Origin: Eulemur rufifrons
Taxonomy: Eukaryota; Chordata; Mammalia; Primates; Lemuridae
Reading direction: 5' to 3'
Assembly: GCF_041146395.1 (NCBI RefSeq)
Contig: NW_027182892.1
Coordinates: 613,001-677,000, forward strand
DNA: 64,000 nt
Part shown: positions 25,815-38,437 of the stretch, in pieces
Position numbering within the stretch: the first letter of the stretch is position 1
How the letters are laid out: each line of letters starts with the position of its first letter
Notes under the pieces: model-generated
The model's database searches: none
What the model was told of the DNA's origin: nothing
The model's input: the letters and a program-made list of their open reading frames with translations, nothing else
Made by a program: the position numbers and the translations under genes

Positions 25815-26745
25815 CTCCAGCTACTAATTATAATGCTAACTTGCAAAATTTGCCTGCATTTTAAAACAATGGAAAAATGGTGGTGGGATCAAACTTAGAA
25901 GAATGGCTTCTTGTCTGTCTCTACTAACAAAAATAGGCAACACCAAGTCAGCTACTCCTCAGCATAGTTATGTCCGTCGCAGCCTTCTTGGGTTTCAGGA
26001 GGGACATACAAACGTTATCAAAATTATGGTGAAACGCTGAAAACCTGCAAATAATTTTCAACGTACTGGTTAATTTGAAAACTCTCCAGCATAGTTCTTG
26101 GAACAAGCTAGGTACCTGTGCCCACGCATAGAGGAGTATATAGAAACATGGTGGAATCCCAGCTGATGAAGCAAAGGATTCTTAAAGGAATGAGATGACC
26201 ATGCGGATCCTGTTTAATTCTCTGAAACAGAATCCGCACTTTTCACCTGCCAAACACATGCCCACTACTCTTCTCTGGGGATAATAAAAACAAACCAGCG
26301 ATCTGACAGAGGGCCTGAACACCCATCCTGACCGACCCCACAAAACAAAAAAGTACCCTCCAGCTACTAATTATAATGCCAATTTGCAAAATTTCCCTGC
26401 AGTTTTAAACAATGGAGAAATGATGGTGGGATGATACTTAGAAGAATGGCTTCTTGTCAGTCTCCACTGAAAAAAATAGGCAACACCAAGTCAGCTACGC
26501 CTCAGCATAGTTATGTCCGTAGCAGCCATATTTGGTTTCAGTAGGCACATACACACGTTATCACAATTATGGTGAAACGCTGAAAACCTGCAAAGGATTG
26601 TCAACATACTGGTTAATTGAAAAGCTCTGAGGAATACTTCTTGGAACTAGCCAGTTTCCTGTGCCCACGCATAGACAAGTATATAGAACCATGGTGGATT
26701 CCAGGCTCATGAAGCAAAGGATTCTTAAAGGAACGGGATTACCTT

Positions 26746-26779
26746 GCGGATCCTGTTTAATTCTCTGAAACAGATCCGC
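26746..26779. other. Gamma hairpin with single-base bulge, type example
   Basis: The left arm gcggatcctgttt (26746-26758), loop aattctctg, and right arm aaacagatccgc (26768-26779) pair at all 12 right-arm positions, with one unpaired C in the left arm. Compared with beta, gamma has lost one A in the right arm at the position of the beta mismatch. Some gammas (593, 9363, 13196, 15388) have gtgg instead of gcgg, a G-T pair if single-stranded. Confidence 0.83.
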
Positions 26780-27464
26780 AGTTTTCACCTGCCATACTAA
26801 TACCCACTTCTCCTCTCTGGGGATAATAAAAACCGACCGGCGAACTGACAGAGGGCCTGACCAACACATCCACACCGACCCCACAGGAAAAAAAAAAAAA
26901 AAAACACCGTAGCCTCCAGCTACTAATTATAATGCTAACTTGCAAAATTTCCCTGCATTTTAAAACAATGGAAAAATGGTGGTGGGATGATACTTAGAAG
27001 AATGACTTCTTGTCAGTCTCCACTAACAAAAATAGGCAACACCAAGTCAGCTACTCCTCAGCATAGTTATGTCCGTCGCAGCCTTCTAGGGTTTCAGGAG
27101 GCACAAACAAAGGTTCTCACAATTATGGTAAAACGCTGAACACCTGCAAATAATTTTCAACGTAGTGGTTAATTGAAAAGCTCTGCGGCATACTTCTTGG
27201 AACAAGGCAGTTACCTGTTCCCACGCAAAGAGGAGTATATAGAACCATGGTGGATTTCCAGCTGATGAAGTAAAGAATTATTAAAAGAACAGGATGACCA
27301 TGGGGATCATCGTTAATTCTCTGAAACAGAATCCGCCCTTTTGACCTGCCAAACACATGCCCACTTCTCCTCTCTGGGGATAATAAAAACTAACCAGCGA
27401 ACTGACAGAGTGCCGGACCCCCCCAACCACATCGACCACACACACACACCAAAAAAACCGTACC

Positions 27465-28013
27465 CTCCAGCTACTAATTATAATGCTAACTTGCAAAATT
27501 TCCCTGCATTTTAAAACAATGGAAAAATGGTGGTGGGATCATACTTAGAAGAATGGCTTCTTGTCTGTCTCCACTAACAAAAATAGGGAACACCAAATCG
27601 GCTACTCCTCAGCATAGTTATGTCCGTCCCAGCCTTCTTGGGTTTCAGAAGGAACATACAAACGTTATCAAAATCATGGTGAAACGCTGAAAACCTGCAA
27701 ATAATTTTCAACGTACTGGTTAATTTGAAAACTCTCCAGCATAGTTCTTGGAACAAGCCAGGTACCTGTGCCCACGCATAGAGGAGTATATAGAAACATG
27801 TTGGAATCCCAGCTGATGAAGCAAAGGATTCTTAAAGGAATGAGATGACCATGCGGATCCTGTTTAATTCTCTGAAACAGAATCCGCAATTTTCACCTGC
27901 CAAACACATGTCCACTACTCTTCTCTGGGGATAATAAAAACTAACCAGCGATCTGACAGAGGGCCTGACCCCCACCATCCACATCGACCACACACAAAAA
28001 AAAAAACCGTACC
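27465..28013. repeat. Beta-to-alpha chimeric monomer
   Basis: Beta features run to cagcgatctgac near 27957, after which the linker is alpha (ctgacccccaccatcc). The switch is probably between about 27952 and 27968. The preceding aaactaacc is already alpha-like, so the exact point is uncertain. Confidence 0.75.
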
Positions 28014-29110
28014 CTCCAGCTACTAATTATTATGCTAACTTGCAAAATTTCCCTGCATTTTAAAACAAAGGAAAAATGGTGGTGGGATGATACTTAGAAG
28101 AATGGCTTCTTGTCAGTCTCCACTAACAAAAATAGGAAACACCAAGTCAGCTATTCCTGAGCATAGTTATGTATGTCGCAGCCTTCTTGGGTTTCAGGAG
28201 GCACAAACACACGTTATCACAATTATAGTGTAACGCTGAACACCTGCAAATGATTTTCAACGTAGTGGTTAATTGAAAAGCTCTGCAGCATACTTCTTGG
28301 AAAAGCCAGTTACCTGTTCCCACGCAAAGAGGAGTATATAGAACCATGGTGGATTTCCAGCTGATGAAGTAAAGGATTATTAAAGGAACGGGATGACCAC
28401 GGGGATCATCGTTAATTCTCTGAAACAGAATCCGCCCTTTTCACCTGCCAAACACATGCCCACTTCTCCTCTCTGGGGATAATAAAAACTAACCGGCCAA
28501 CTGACAGAGGGCCTGACCCCCCCACATCCTCATCGACCACACACAAAAAAAAAAACCGTACCCTCCAGGTATTAATTATAATGCTAACTTGCAAAATTTC
28601 CCTGCATTTTAAAACAATGGAAAAATGGTGGTGGGATGATACTTAGAAGAATGGCTTCTTGTCAGTCTCCACTAACAAAAATAGGCAACACCAAGTCAGG
28701 TACTCCTCAGATTAGTTATGTCCATCGCAGCCTTCTTGGGTTTCAGGAGGCACAAACAAACGTTATCACAATTATGGTGAAAGGCTGAACACCTGCAAAT
28801 AATTTTCAACGTACTGGTTAATTGAAAAGCTCTGCGGCATACTTCTTGGAACAAGCCAGTTACCTGTTCCCACGCAAAGAGGAGTATATAGAACCATGGT
28901 GGATTTCCAGCTGATGAAGTAAAGGATTATTAAAGGAACGGGATGACCATGGGGATCATCGTAAATTCTGTGAAACAGAATCCGCCCTTTTCACCTGCCA
29001 AACACATGCCCACTTCCCCTCTCTGGGGATAATAAAAACTAACCAGCGAAGTGACAGAGGGCCTGACCCACACCCTCCACTTCGACTACACAAAAAAAAA
29101 AAACCTTACC

Positions 29111-31855
29111 CTCCAGCTACTAATTATAATGCTAACTTGCAAAATTTCCCTGCATTTTAAAACAATGGAAAAATGGTGGTGGGATCATACTTAGAAGAAT
29201 GGCTTCTTGTCAGTCTCCACTAACAAATATAGGCAACACCAAGGCAGCTACTCCTCAGCATAGTTATGTCCGTTGCAGCCTTCTTGGGTTTCAGGAGGGA
29301 CATACAAACGTTATCAAAATTATGGTGAAATGCTGAACACCTGCAAATAATTTTCAACGTACTGGTTAATTTGAAAACTCTCCAGCATACTTCTTGGATC
29401 AAGCCAGGTACCTGTGCCCACGCATAGAGGAGTATATAGAAACATGGTGGAATCCCAGCTGATGAAGCAAAGGATTCTTAAAGGAATGAGATGACCATGC
29501 GGATCCTGTTTAATTCTCTGAAACAGAATCCGCACTTTTCACCTGCCAAACACATGCCCACTACTCTTCTCTGGGGATAATAAAAACAAACCAGCGATCT
29601 GACAGAGGGCCTGAACACCCATCCTGACCGACCCCACAAAACAAAAAAGTACCCTCCAGCTACTAATTAAAATGCCAATTTGCAAAATTTCCCTGCTTTT
29701 TTAAACAATGGAGAAAGGATGGTGCGATGATACTTAGAAGAATGGCTTCTTGTCAGTCTCCACTGACAAAATTAGGCAACACCAAGTCAGCTACGCCTCA
29801 GCATAGTTATGTCCGCAGCAGCCATATTTGGTTTCAGTAGGCACATACACACGTTATCACAATTATGGTGAAACGCTGAAAACCTGCAAAGGATTGTCAA
29901 CATACTGGTTAATTGAAAAGCTCTGAGGCATACTTCTTGGAACTAGCCAGTTTCCTGTGCCCACGCATAGAGAAGTATATAGAACCATGGTGGATTCCCA
30001 GCTCATGAAGCAAAGGATTCTTAATGGAATGGGATTACCATGCGGATCCTGTTTAATTCTCTGAAACAGATCCGCAGTTTTCACCTGCCATACTAATACC
30101 CACTTCTCCTCTCTGGGGATAATAAAAACAAACCAGCGAACTCACAGAGGGCCTGACCAACACATCCACACCAACCCCACAGGAAAAAAAAAAAAGAAAA
30201 CACCGTAGCCTCCAGCTACTAATTATAATGCTAACTTGCAAAATTTTCCTGCATTTTTAAACAATGGAAAAATGATGGTGAGATGATACTTACAAGAATG
30301 GATTCTTGTCAGTCTCCACTAACAAAAATAGGCAACACCAAGTCAGCTACTCCTCAGCATCGTTATGTCCGTCGCAGCCTTCTTGGGTTTCAGGAGGCAC
30401 AAACAAAGGTTCTCACATTTATGGTGAAACGCTGAACACCTGCAAATAATTTTCAACGTACTGGTTAATTGAAAAGCTCTGCGGCATACTTCTTGGAACA
30501 AGCCAGTTACCTGTTCCCACGCAAAGAGAAGTATAGAGAACCATGGTGGATTTCCAGCTGATGAAGTAAAGGATTATTAAAGGAACGGGATGACCATGGG
30601 GATCATCGTTAATTCTCTGAAACAGAATCCGCCCTTTTCACCTGCCAAACACATGCCCACTTCTCCTCTCTGGGGATAATAAAAACTAACCAGCGAACTG
30701 ACAGAGGGCCTGACGCCCCCATCCACATCGACCACACACAAAAAAAAAACCGTACCCTCCAGCTACTAATTATAATGCCAACTTGCAAAATTTCCCTGCA
30801 TTTTAAAATAATGGAAAAATGGTGGTGGGATGATACTTAGAAGAATGGCTTCTTGTCACCCTTCACTAACAAAAATAGGCAACACCAAGTCAGCTACTCC
30901 TCAGCATAGTTATGTCCGTCGCAGCCTTCTAGGGTTTCAGGAGGCACAAACAAAGGTTCTCACAATTATGGTGTAACGCTGAACACCTGCAAATAATTTT
31001 CAACGTACTGGTTAATTGAAAAGCTCTGCGGCATACTTCTTGGAACAAGGCAGTTACCTGTTCCCACGCAAAGAGGAGTATATAGAACCATGGTGGATTT
31101 CCAGCTGATGAAGTAAAGGATTATTAAAGGAACGGGATGACCATGGGGATCATCGTTAATTCTCTGAAACAGAATCCGCCCTTTTCACCTGCCAAACACA
31201 TGCCCACTTCTCCTCTCTGAGGATAATAAAAACTAACCAGTGAACTGACAGAGGGCCTGACCCCCACATCCACATCGACCACACACACACAAAAAAAAAA
31301 CCGTACCCTCCAGCTACTAATTATAATGCTAACTTGCAAAATTTCCCTGCATTTTAAAACAATGGAAAAATGGTGATGGGATGATACTTAGAAGAATGGC
31401 TTCTTGTCAGTCTCCACTAAGAAAAATAGGCAACACCAAGTCAGCTACTCCTCAGCATAGTTATGTCCGTCGCAGCCTTCTTGGGTTTCAGGAGGTACAA
31501 ACAAAGGTTCTCACAATTTTGGTGAAACGCTGAACACCTGCAAATAATTTTCAACGTAGTGGTTAATTGAAAAGCTCTGCGGCATACTTCTTGGAACAAG
31601 CCAGTTACCTGTTCCCACGCAAAGAGGAGTATATAGAACCAAGGTGGATTTCCAGCTGGTGAAGTAAAGGATTATTAAAGGAACAGGATGACCATGGGGA
31701 TCATCGTTAATTCTCTGAAACACAATCCGCCCTTTTCACCTGCCAAACACATGCCCACTTCTCCTCTCTGGGGATAATAAAAACTAACCAGCGAACTGAC
31801 AGAGGGCCTGACCCCCACAATCCACATCGACCACACACAAAAAGAAAACCGTACC
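29111..31855. repeat. Higher-order unit 12: beta, gamma, delta, two alpha
   Basis: Beta lies at 29111-29653, gamma at 29654-30209, delta at 30210-30756, and alpha at 30757-31307 and 31308-31855. The gamma A tract at 30184-30200 is the only one interrupted, by a G at 30196. The beta first half has the older tgtcagtctcc form. Confidence 0.85.
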
Positions 31856-33503
31856 CTCCAGCTACTAATTAAAATGCTTACTTGCAAAATTTCCCTGCAT
31901 TTTAAAACAATGGAAAAATGGTGGTGAGATGATACTTAGAAGAATGGCTTCTTGTCAGTCTCCACTAACAAAAATAGGCAACACCAAGTCAGCTACTCCT
32001 CAGCATAGTTATGTCCGTCGCAGCCTTCTTGGGTTTCATGAGGGACATACAAACGTTATCAAAATAATGGTGAAACGCGGAACACCTGCAAATAATTTTC
32101 AACGTACTGGTTAATTTGAAAACTCTCCAGCATAATTCTTGGAACAAGCCAGGTACCTGTGCCCACGCATAGAGGAGTATATAGAAACATGGTGGAATCC
32201 CAGCTGATGAAGCAAAGGATTCTTAAAGGAATGAGATGACCCTGCGGATCCTGTTTAATTCTCTGAAACAGAATCCGCACTTCTCACCTGCCAAACACAT
32301 GCCCACTACTCTTCTCTGGGGATAATAAAAACAAACCAGCGATCTGACAGAGGGCATGAACACCCATCCTGACCGACCCCACAAAACAAAGAAGTACCCT
32401 CCAGCTACTAATTATAATGCCAATTTGCAAAATTTCCCTGCATTTTTAAACAATGAAGAAATGATGGTGGGATGATACTTAGAAGACTGGCTTCTTGTTA
32501 GTCTCCACTTAGGAAAATAGGCAACACCAAGTCAGCTACGCCTCAGCATAGTTACGTCCGTAGCAGCCATATTTGGTTTCAGTAGGCACATACACACGTT
32601 ATCACAATTGTGGTGAAACGCTGAAAACCTGCAAAGGATTGTCAACATACTGGTTAATTGAAAAGGTCTGAGGCATACTTCTTGGAACTAGCCAGTTTCC
32701 TGTGCCCACGCATAGACAAGTATATAGAACCATGGTGGATTCCCAGCTCATGAAGCAAAGGATTCTTAAAGGAACGGGATGACCATGGGTATCATCGTTA
32801 ATTCTCTGAAACAGAATCCGCCCTTTTCACCTGCCAAACACATGCCCACTTCTCCTCTCTGGGGATAATAAAAGCTAACCAGCAAACTGACAGAGGGCCT
32901 GACCCCCCCATCCACATCGAGCACACACACAAAAAAAAAAAAACCGTACCCTCCAGCTACTAATTATAATGCTAACTTGCAAAATTTCCCTGCATTTTAA
33001 AACAATGGAAAAATGGTGGTGGGATGATACTTAGAAGAATGGCTTCTTGTCAGTCTCCACTAACAAAAATAGGCAACACCAAGTCAGCTACTCCTCATCA
33101 TAGTTATGTCCGTCGCAGCCTTCTTGGGTTTCAGGAGGCACAAACACACGTTATCACAATTATGGTGAAACGCTGAACACCTGCAAATAATTTTCAACGT
33201 AGTGGTTAATTGAAAAGCTCTGCGGCATACTTCTTGGAACAAGGAAGTTACCTGTTCCGACGCAAAGAGGAGTATAGAGAACCATGGTGGATTTCCAGCT
33301 GATGAAGTAAAGGATTATTAAACGAACGGGATGACCATGGGGATCATCGTTAATTCTCTGAAACAGAATCCGCCCTTTTCACCTGCCAAACACATGCCCA
33401 CTTCTCCTCTCTGGGGATAATAAAAACTAACCAGCGAACTGAGAGAGGGCCTGACCCCCCCCCATCCACATGGACCACACACACACAAAAAAAAAACCGT
33501 ACC
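31856..33503. repeat. Higher-order unit 13: beta, gamma/alpha chimera, alpha
   Basis: Beta lies at 31856-32398, a gamma/alpha chimera at 32399-32950 and alpha at 32951-33503. This three-monomer unit has no gamma A tract. The gamma body here carries private changes such as ccacttaggaaaatagg, suggesting longer independent history than the gammas of the first 20 kb. Confidence 0.83.
32399..32950. repeat. Gamma-to-alpha chimeric monomer, independent junction
   Basis: Gamma sequence continues through caaaggattcttaaagg (about 32768). It is replaced by alpha from gatgaccatggg (about 32781), just upstream of the hairpin. The junction differs from that at 2786 and from that at 38981, so it is a separate event. 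Confidence 0.83.
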
Positions 33504-35696
33504 CTCCAGCTCCTAATTATAATGCTAACTTGCAAAATTTCCCTGCATTTTAAAACAATGGATAAATGGTGGTGGGATCATACTTAGAAGAATGGCTTCT
33601 TGTATGTCTCCACTAACAAAAATAGGCAACACCAAGTCAGCTACTCCTCAGCATAGTTATGTCCGTCGCAGCCTTCTTGGGTTTCAGGAGGGACATACAA
33701 ACGTTATCAAAATTATGGTGAAACGCTGAACACCTGCAAATAATTTTCAACGTACTGGTTAATTTGAAAACTCTCCAGCATAATTCTTGGAACAAGCCAG
33801 GTACCTGTGCCCACGCATAGAGAAGTATATAGAAACATGGTGGAATCCCAGCTGATGAAGCAAAGGATTCTTAAAGGAATGAAATGACCATGCGGATCCT
33901 GTTTAATTCTCTGAAACAGAATCCGCACTATTCACCTGCAAAACACATGCCCACTACTCTTCTCTGGGGATAATAAAAACAAACCAGCGATCTGACAGAG
34001 GGCCTGAACACCCATCCTGACCGACCCCACAAAACAAAAAAGTACCCTCCAGCTACTAATTATAATGCCAATTTGCAAAATTTCCCTGCATTTTTAAACA
34101 ATTGAGAAATGATGGTGGGATGATACTTAGAAGAATGGCTTCTTGTCAGTCTCCACTGACAAAAATAGGCAACACCAAGTGAGCTACGCCTCAGCATAGT
34201 TATGTCCGTAGCAGCCATATTTGGTTTCAGTAGGCACATACACACGTTATCACAATTATGGTGAAACGCTCAAAACCTGCAAAGGATTGTCAACATACTG
34301 GTTAATTGAAAAGCTCTGAGGCATACTTCTTGGAACTAGCCAGTTTCCTGTGCCCACGCATAGACAAGTATATAGAACCATGGTGGATTCCCAGCTCATG
34401 AAGCAAAGGATTCTTAAAGGAACGGGATTACCATGCGGATCCTGTTTAATTCTCTGAAACAGATCCGCAGTTTTCACCTGCCATACTAATACTCACTTCT
34501 CCTCTCTGGGGATAATAAAAACCAACCGGGGAACTGACAGAAGGCCTGACCAACACATCCACACCGACCCCACAGAAAAAAAAAAAAAAAAACACCGTAG
34601 CCTCCAGCTACTAAATATAATGCTAACTTGCAAAATTTCCCTGCATTTTAAAACAATGGAAAAATGGTGGTGGGATGATACTTAGAAGAATGGCTTCTTG
34701 TCAGTCTCCACTAACAAAAATAGGCAACACAAAGTCAGCTACTCCTCAGCATGGTTATGTCCGTCGCAGCCTTCTAGGGTTTCAGGAGGCACAAGCAATG
34801 GTTCTCACAATTATGGTAAAACGCTGAACACCTGCAAATAATTTTCAACGTAGTGGTTAATTGAAAAGCTCTGCGGCATACTTCTTGGAACAAGCCAGTT
34901 ACCTGTTCCCACGCAAAGAGGAGTATATAGAACCATGGTGGATTTCCAGCTGATGAAGTAAAGGATTATTAAAGGAACGGGATGACCATGGGGAACATCG
35001 TTAATTCTCTGAAACAGAATCCGCCTTTTCACCTGCCAAACACATGCCCACTTCTCCTCTCTGGGGATAATAAAAACTAACCAGCGAACTGACAGAGGGC
35101 CTGACCCCCCCATCCACATCGACCACACACACAAAAAAACACCGTACCCTCCAGCTACTAATTATAATGCTAACTTGCAAAATTTCCCTGCATTTTAAAA
35201 CAATGGAAAAATGGTGGTGGGATCATACTTAGAAGAATGGCTTCTTGTCAGTCTCCACTAACAAAAATAGGCAACACCAAGTCAGCTACTCCTCAGCATA
35301 GTTATGTCCGTCGCAGCCTTCTTGGGTTTCAGGAGGCACAAACAAAGGTTCTCACAATTATGGTGAAACGCTAAACACCTGCAAATAATTTTCAACGTAG
35401 TGGTTAATTGAAAAGCTCTGCGGCATACTTCTTGGAACAAGCCAGTTACCTGTTCCCACGCAAAGAGGAGTATAGAGAACCATGGTGGATTTCCAGCTGA
35501 TGAAGTAAAGGATTATTAAAGGAACGGGATGACCATGGGGATCATCGTTAATTCTCTGAAACAGAATCCGCCCTTTTCACCTGCCAAACACATGCCCACG
35601 TCTCCTCTCTGGGGATATTAAAAACTAACCAGCGAACTGACAGAGGGCCTGCCCCCCCCATCCACATCGACCACACAAAAAAAAAAAAACCGTACC
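33504..35696. repeat. Higher-order unit 14: beta, gamma, two alpha
   Basis: Beta lies at 33504-34046, gamma at 34047-34601 with 17 A at 34576-34592, and alpha-like monomers at 34602-35148 and 35149-35696. The monomer after the A tract is alpha rather than delta, as at 6624, 20874, 26914 and 63688. Confidence 0.84.
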
Positions 35697-36239
35697 GGCC
35701 AGCTACTAATTATAATGGTAACTTGCAAAATTTCCCTGCATTTTAAAACAATGGAAAAATGGTGGTGGGATGATACTTAGAAGAATGGCTTCTTGTCAGT
35801 CTCCACTAACAGAAATAGGCAACACCAAGTCAGCTATTCCTCAGTATAGTTATGTCCGTCGCAGCCTTATAGGGTTTCAGGAGGCACAAACAAAGGTTCT
35901 CACAATTATGGTAAAACGCTGAACACCTGCAAATAATTTTCAACGTAGTGGTTAATTGAAAAGCTCTGCGGCATACTTCTTGGAACAAGCCAGTTCCCTG
36001 TTCCCACGCAAAGAGGAATATATAGAACCATGGTGGTTTTCCAGCTGATGAAGTAAAGGATTATTAAAGGAAAGGGATGACCATGGGGATCCTGTTTAAT
36101 TCTCTGAAACAGAATCCGCACTTTTCACCTGCCAAACACATGCCCACTACTCTTCTCTGGGGATAATAAAAACAAACCAGCGATCTGACAGAGGGCCGGA
36201 ACACCCATCCTGACCGACCCCACAAAACAAAAAAGTACC
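35697..36239. repeat. Alpha-to-beta chimeric monomer
   Basis: The alpha body runs to gatgaccatgggga, and beta begins at tcctgtttaattc. The switch lies within about 36083-36093, inside the left hairpin arm. The downstream right arm, cactactcttctc and linker are all beta. Confidence 0.84.
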
Positions 36240-38437
36240 CTCCAGCTAGTAATTATAATGCCAATTTGCAAAATTTCCCTGCATTTTTAAACAATGGAGA
36301 AATGATGGTGGGATGATACTTAGAAGAATGGCTTCTTGTCAGTCTCCACTGACAAAAATAGGCAACACCAAGTGAGCTACGCCTCAGCATAGTTATGTCC
36401 GTAGCAGCCATATTTGGTTTCAGGAGGCACATACACACGTTTTCACAATTATGGTGAAACGTTGAAAACCTGCAAAGGATTGTCAACATACTGGTTAATT
36501 GAAAAGCTCTGAGGCATACTTCTTGGAACTAGCCAGTTTCCTGTGCCCACGCATAGACAAGTATATAGAACCATGGTGGATTCCCAGCTCATGAAGCAAA
36601 GGATTCTTAAAGGAACGGGATTACCATGCAGATCCTGTTTAATTCTCTGAAACAGATCCGCAGTTTTCACCTGCCGTACTAATACCCACTTCTCCTCTCT
36701 GGGGATAATAAAAACCAACCAGGGAACTGACAGAGGGCCTGACCAACACATCCACTCCGACCCCACAGGAAAAAAAAAAAAAACACCGTGGCCTCCAGCT
36801 ACTAATTATAATGCTAACTTGCAAAATTTTCCTGCATTTTTAAACAATGGAAAAATGAGGGTGAGACGATACTTACAAGAATGGATTCTTGTCAGTCTCC
36901 ACTAACAAAAATAGGCAAAACAATGTCAGCTACGCCTCAGCTTGTTATGTCCGTCATAGCCTTCTTGGGTTTCAGGAGGCACAAACAAACGTTATCACAA
37001 TTATGGTGAAACGCTGAACACCTGCAAATAATTTTCAACGTACTGGTTAATTGAAAAGCTCTGCGGCATACTTCTTGGAACAAGCCAGTTACCTGTTTCC
37101 ACGCAAAGAGGAGTATAGAGAACCATGGTGGATTTCCAGCTGATGAAGTAAAGGATTATTAAAGGAACGGGATGACCATGGGGATCATCGTTAATTCTCT
37201 GAAACAGAATCCGCCCTTTTCACCTGCCAAACACAGGCCCACTTCTCCTCTTTGGGGATAATAAAAACTAACCAGCGAACTGACAGAGGGTCTGACCCCC
37301 ACCATCCACATCAACCACACACAAAAAAAAAACCGTACCCTCCAGCTACTAATTATAATGCTAACTTGCAAAATTTCCCTGCATTTTAAAACAATGGAAA
37401 AATGGTGGTGGGATGATACTTAGAAGAATGGCTTCTTGTCAGTCTCCACTAACAAAAAAAGGAACACCAAGTCAGCTACTCCTCAGCATAGTTATGTCCG
37501 TCGCAGCCTTCTTGGGTTTCAGGAGGCACAAACAAAGGTTCTCACAATTATGGTGAAACGCTGAACACCTGCAAATAATTTTCAACGTAGTGGTTAATTG
37601 AAAAGCTCTCCGGCATACTTCTTGGAACAAGGCAGTTACCTGTTCCCACGCAAAGAGGAGTATAGAGAACCATGGTGGATTTCCAGCTGATGAAGTAAAG
37701 GATTATTAAAGGAACGGGATGACCATGGGGATCGTCGTTAATTCTCTGAAACACAATCCGCCCTTTTCACCTGCCAAACACATGCCCACATCTCCTCTCT
37801 GGGGATAATAAAAACGAACCAGAGAACTGACAGAGGGCCTGACCCCCCCCCATCCACATCGACCACACACACAAAAAAAAACCGTACCCTCCAGCTACTA
37901 ATTATAATGCTAACTTGCAAAATTTCCCTGCATTTTAAAACAATGGAAAAATGGTGGTGGGATGATACTTAGAAGAATGGCTTCTTGTGACTCTCCACTA
38001 ACAAAAATAGGCAACACCAAGTCAGCTACTCCTCAGCATAGTTATGTCCGTCGCAGCCTTCTTGGGTTTCAGGAGGCACAAACACACGTTATCACAATTA
38101 TGGTGAAACGCTGAACACCTGCAAATAATTTTCAACGTAGTGGTTAATTGAAAAGCTCTGCGGCATACTTCTTGGAACAAGGCAGTTACCTGTTCCCACG
38201 CAAAGAGGAGTATAGAGAACCATGGTGGATTTCCAGCTGATGAAGTAAAGGATTATTAAAGGAAAGGGATGACCATGGGGATCATAGTTAATTCTCTGAA
38301 ACAGAATCCGCCCTTTTCACCTGCCAAACACATGCCCACTTCTCCTCTCTGGGGATAATAAAAACTAACCAGCGAACTGACAGTGGGCCTGACCCCCCCC
38401 ATCCACATCGACCACACACACAAAAAAAAACCGTACC
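35697..38437. repeat. Higher-order unit 15: alpha/beta chimera, gamma, delta, two alpha
   Basis: The first monomer, 35697-36239, has an alpha body that becomes beta only in the hairpin, so it supplies the beta linker without a beta body. Gamma lies at 36240-36792 with the short tract of 14 A at 36770-36783. Delta is at 36793-37339, followed by alpha at 37340-37888 and 37889-38437. The delta has a small deletion (cagcttgttatg for cagcatagttatg). Confidence 0.83.

Larger units (their letters stand above)
25815..29110. repeat. Higher-order unit 11: beta, gamma, alpha, beta/alpha chimera, two alpha
   Basis: Beta lies at 25815-26357 and gamma at 26358-26913 with 17 A at 26888-26904. Alpha-like monomers start at 26914, 28014 and 28563. 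The monomer at 27465-28013 has a beta body, including the hairpin and cactactcttctc, but ends in an alpha linker. It looks like a beta that lost its beta linker, so no gamma follows it. Confidence 0.83.
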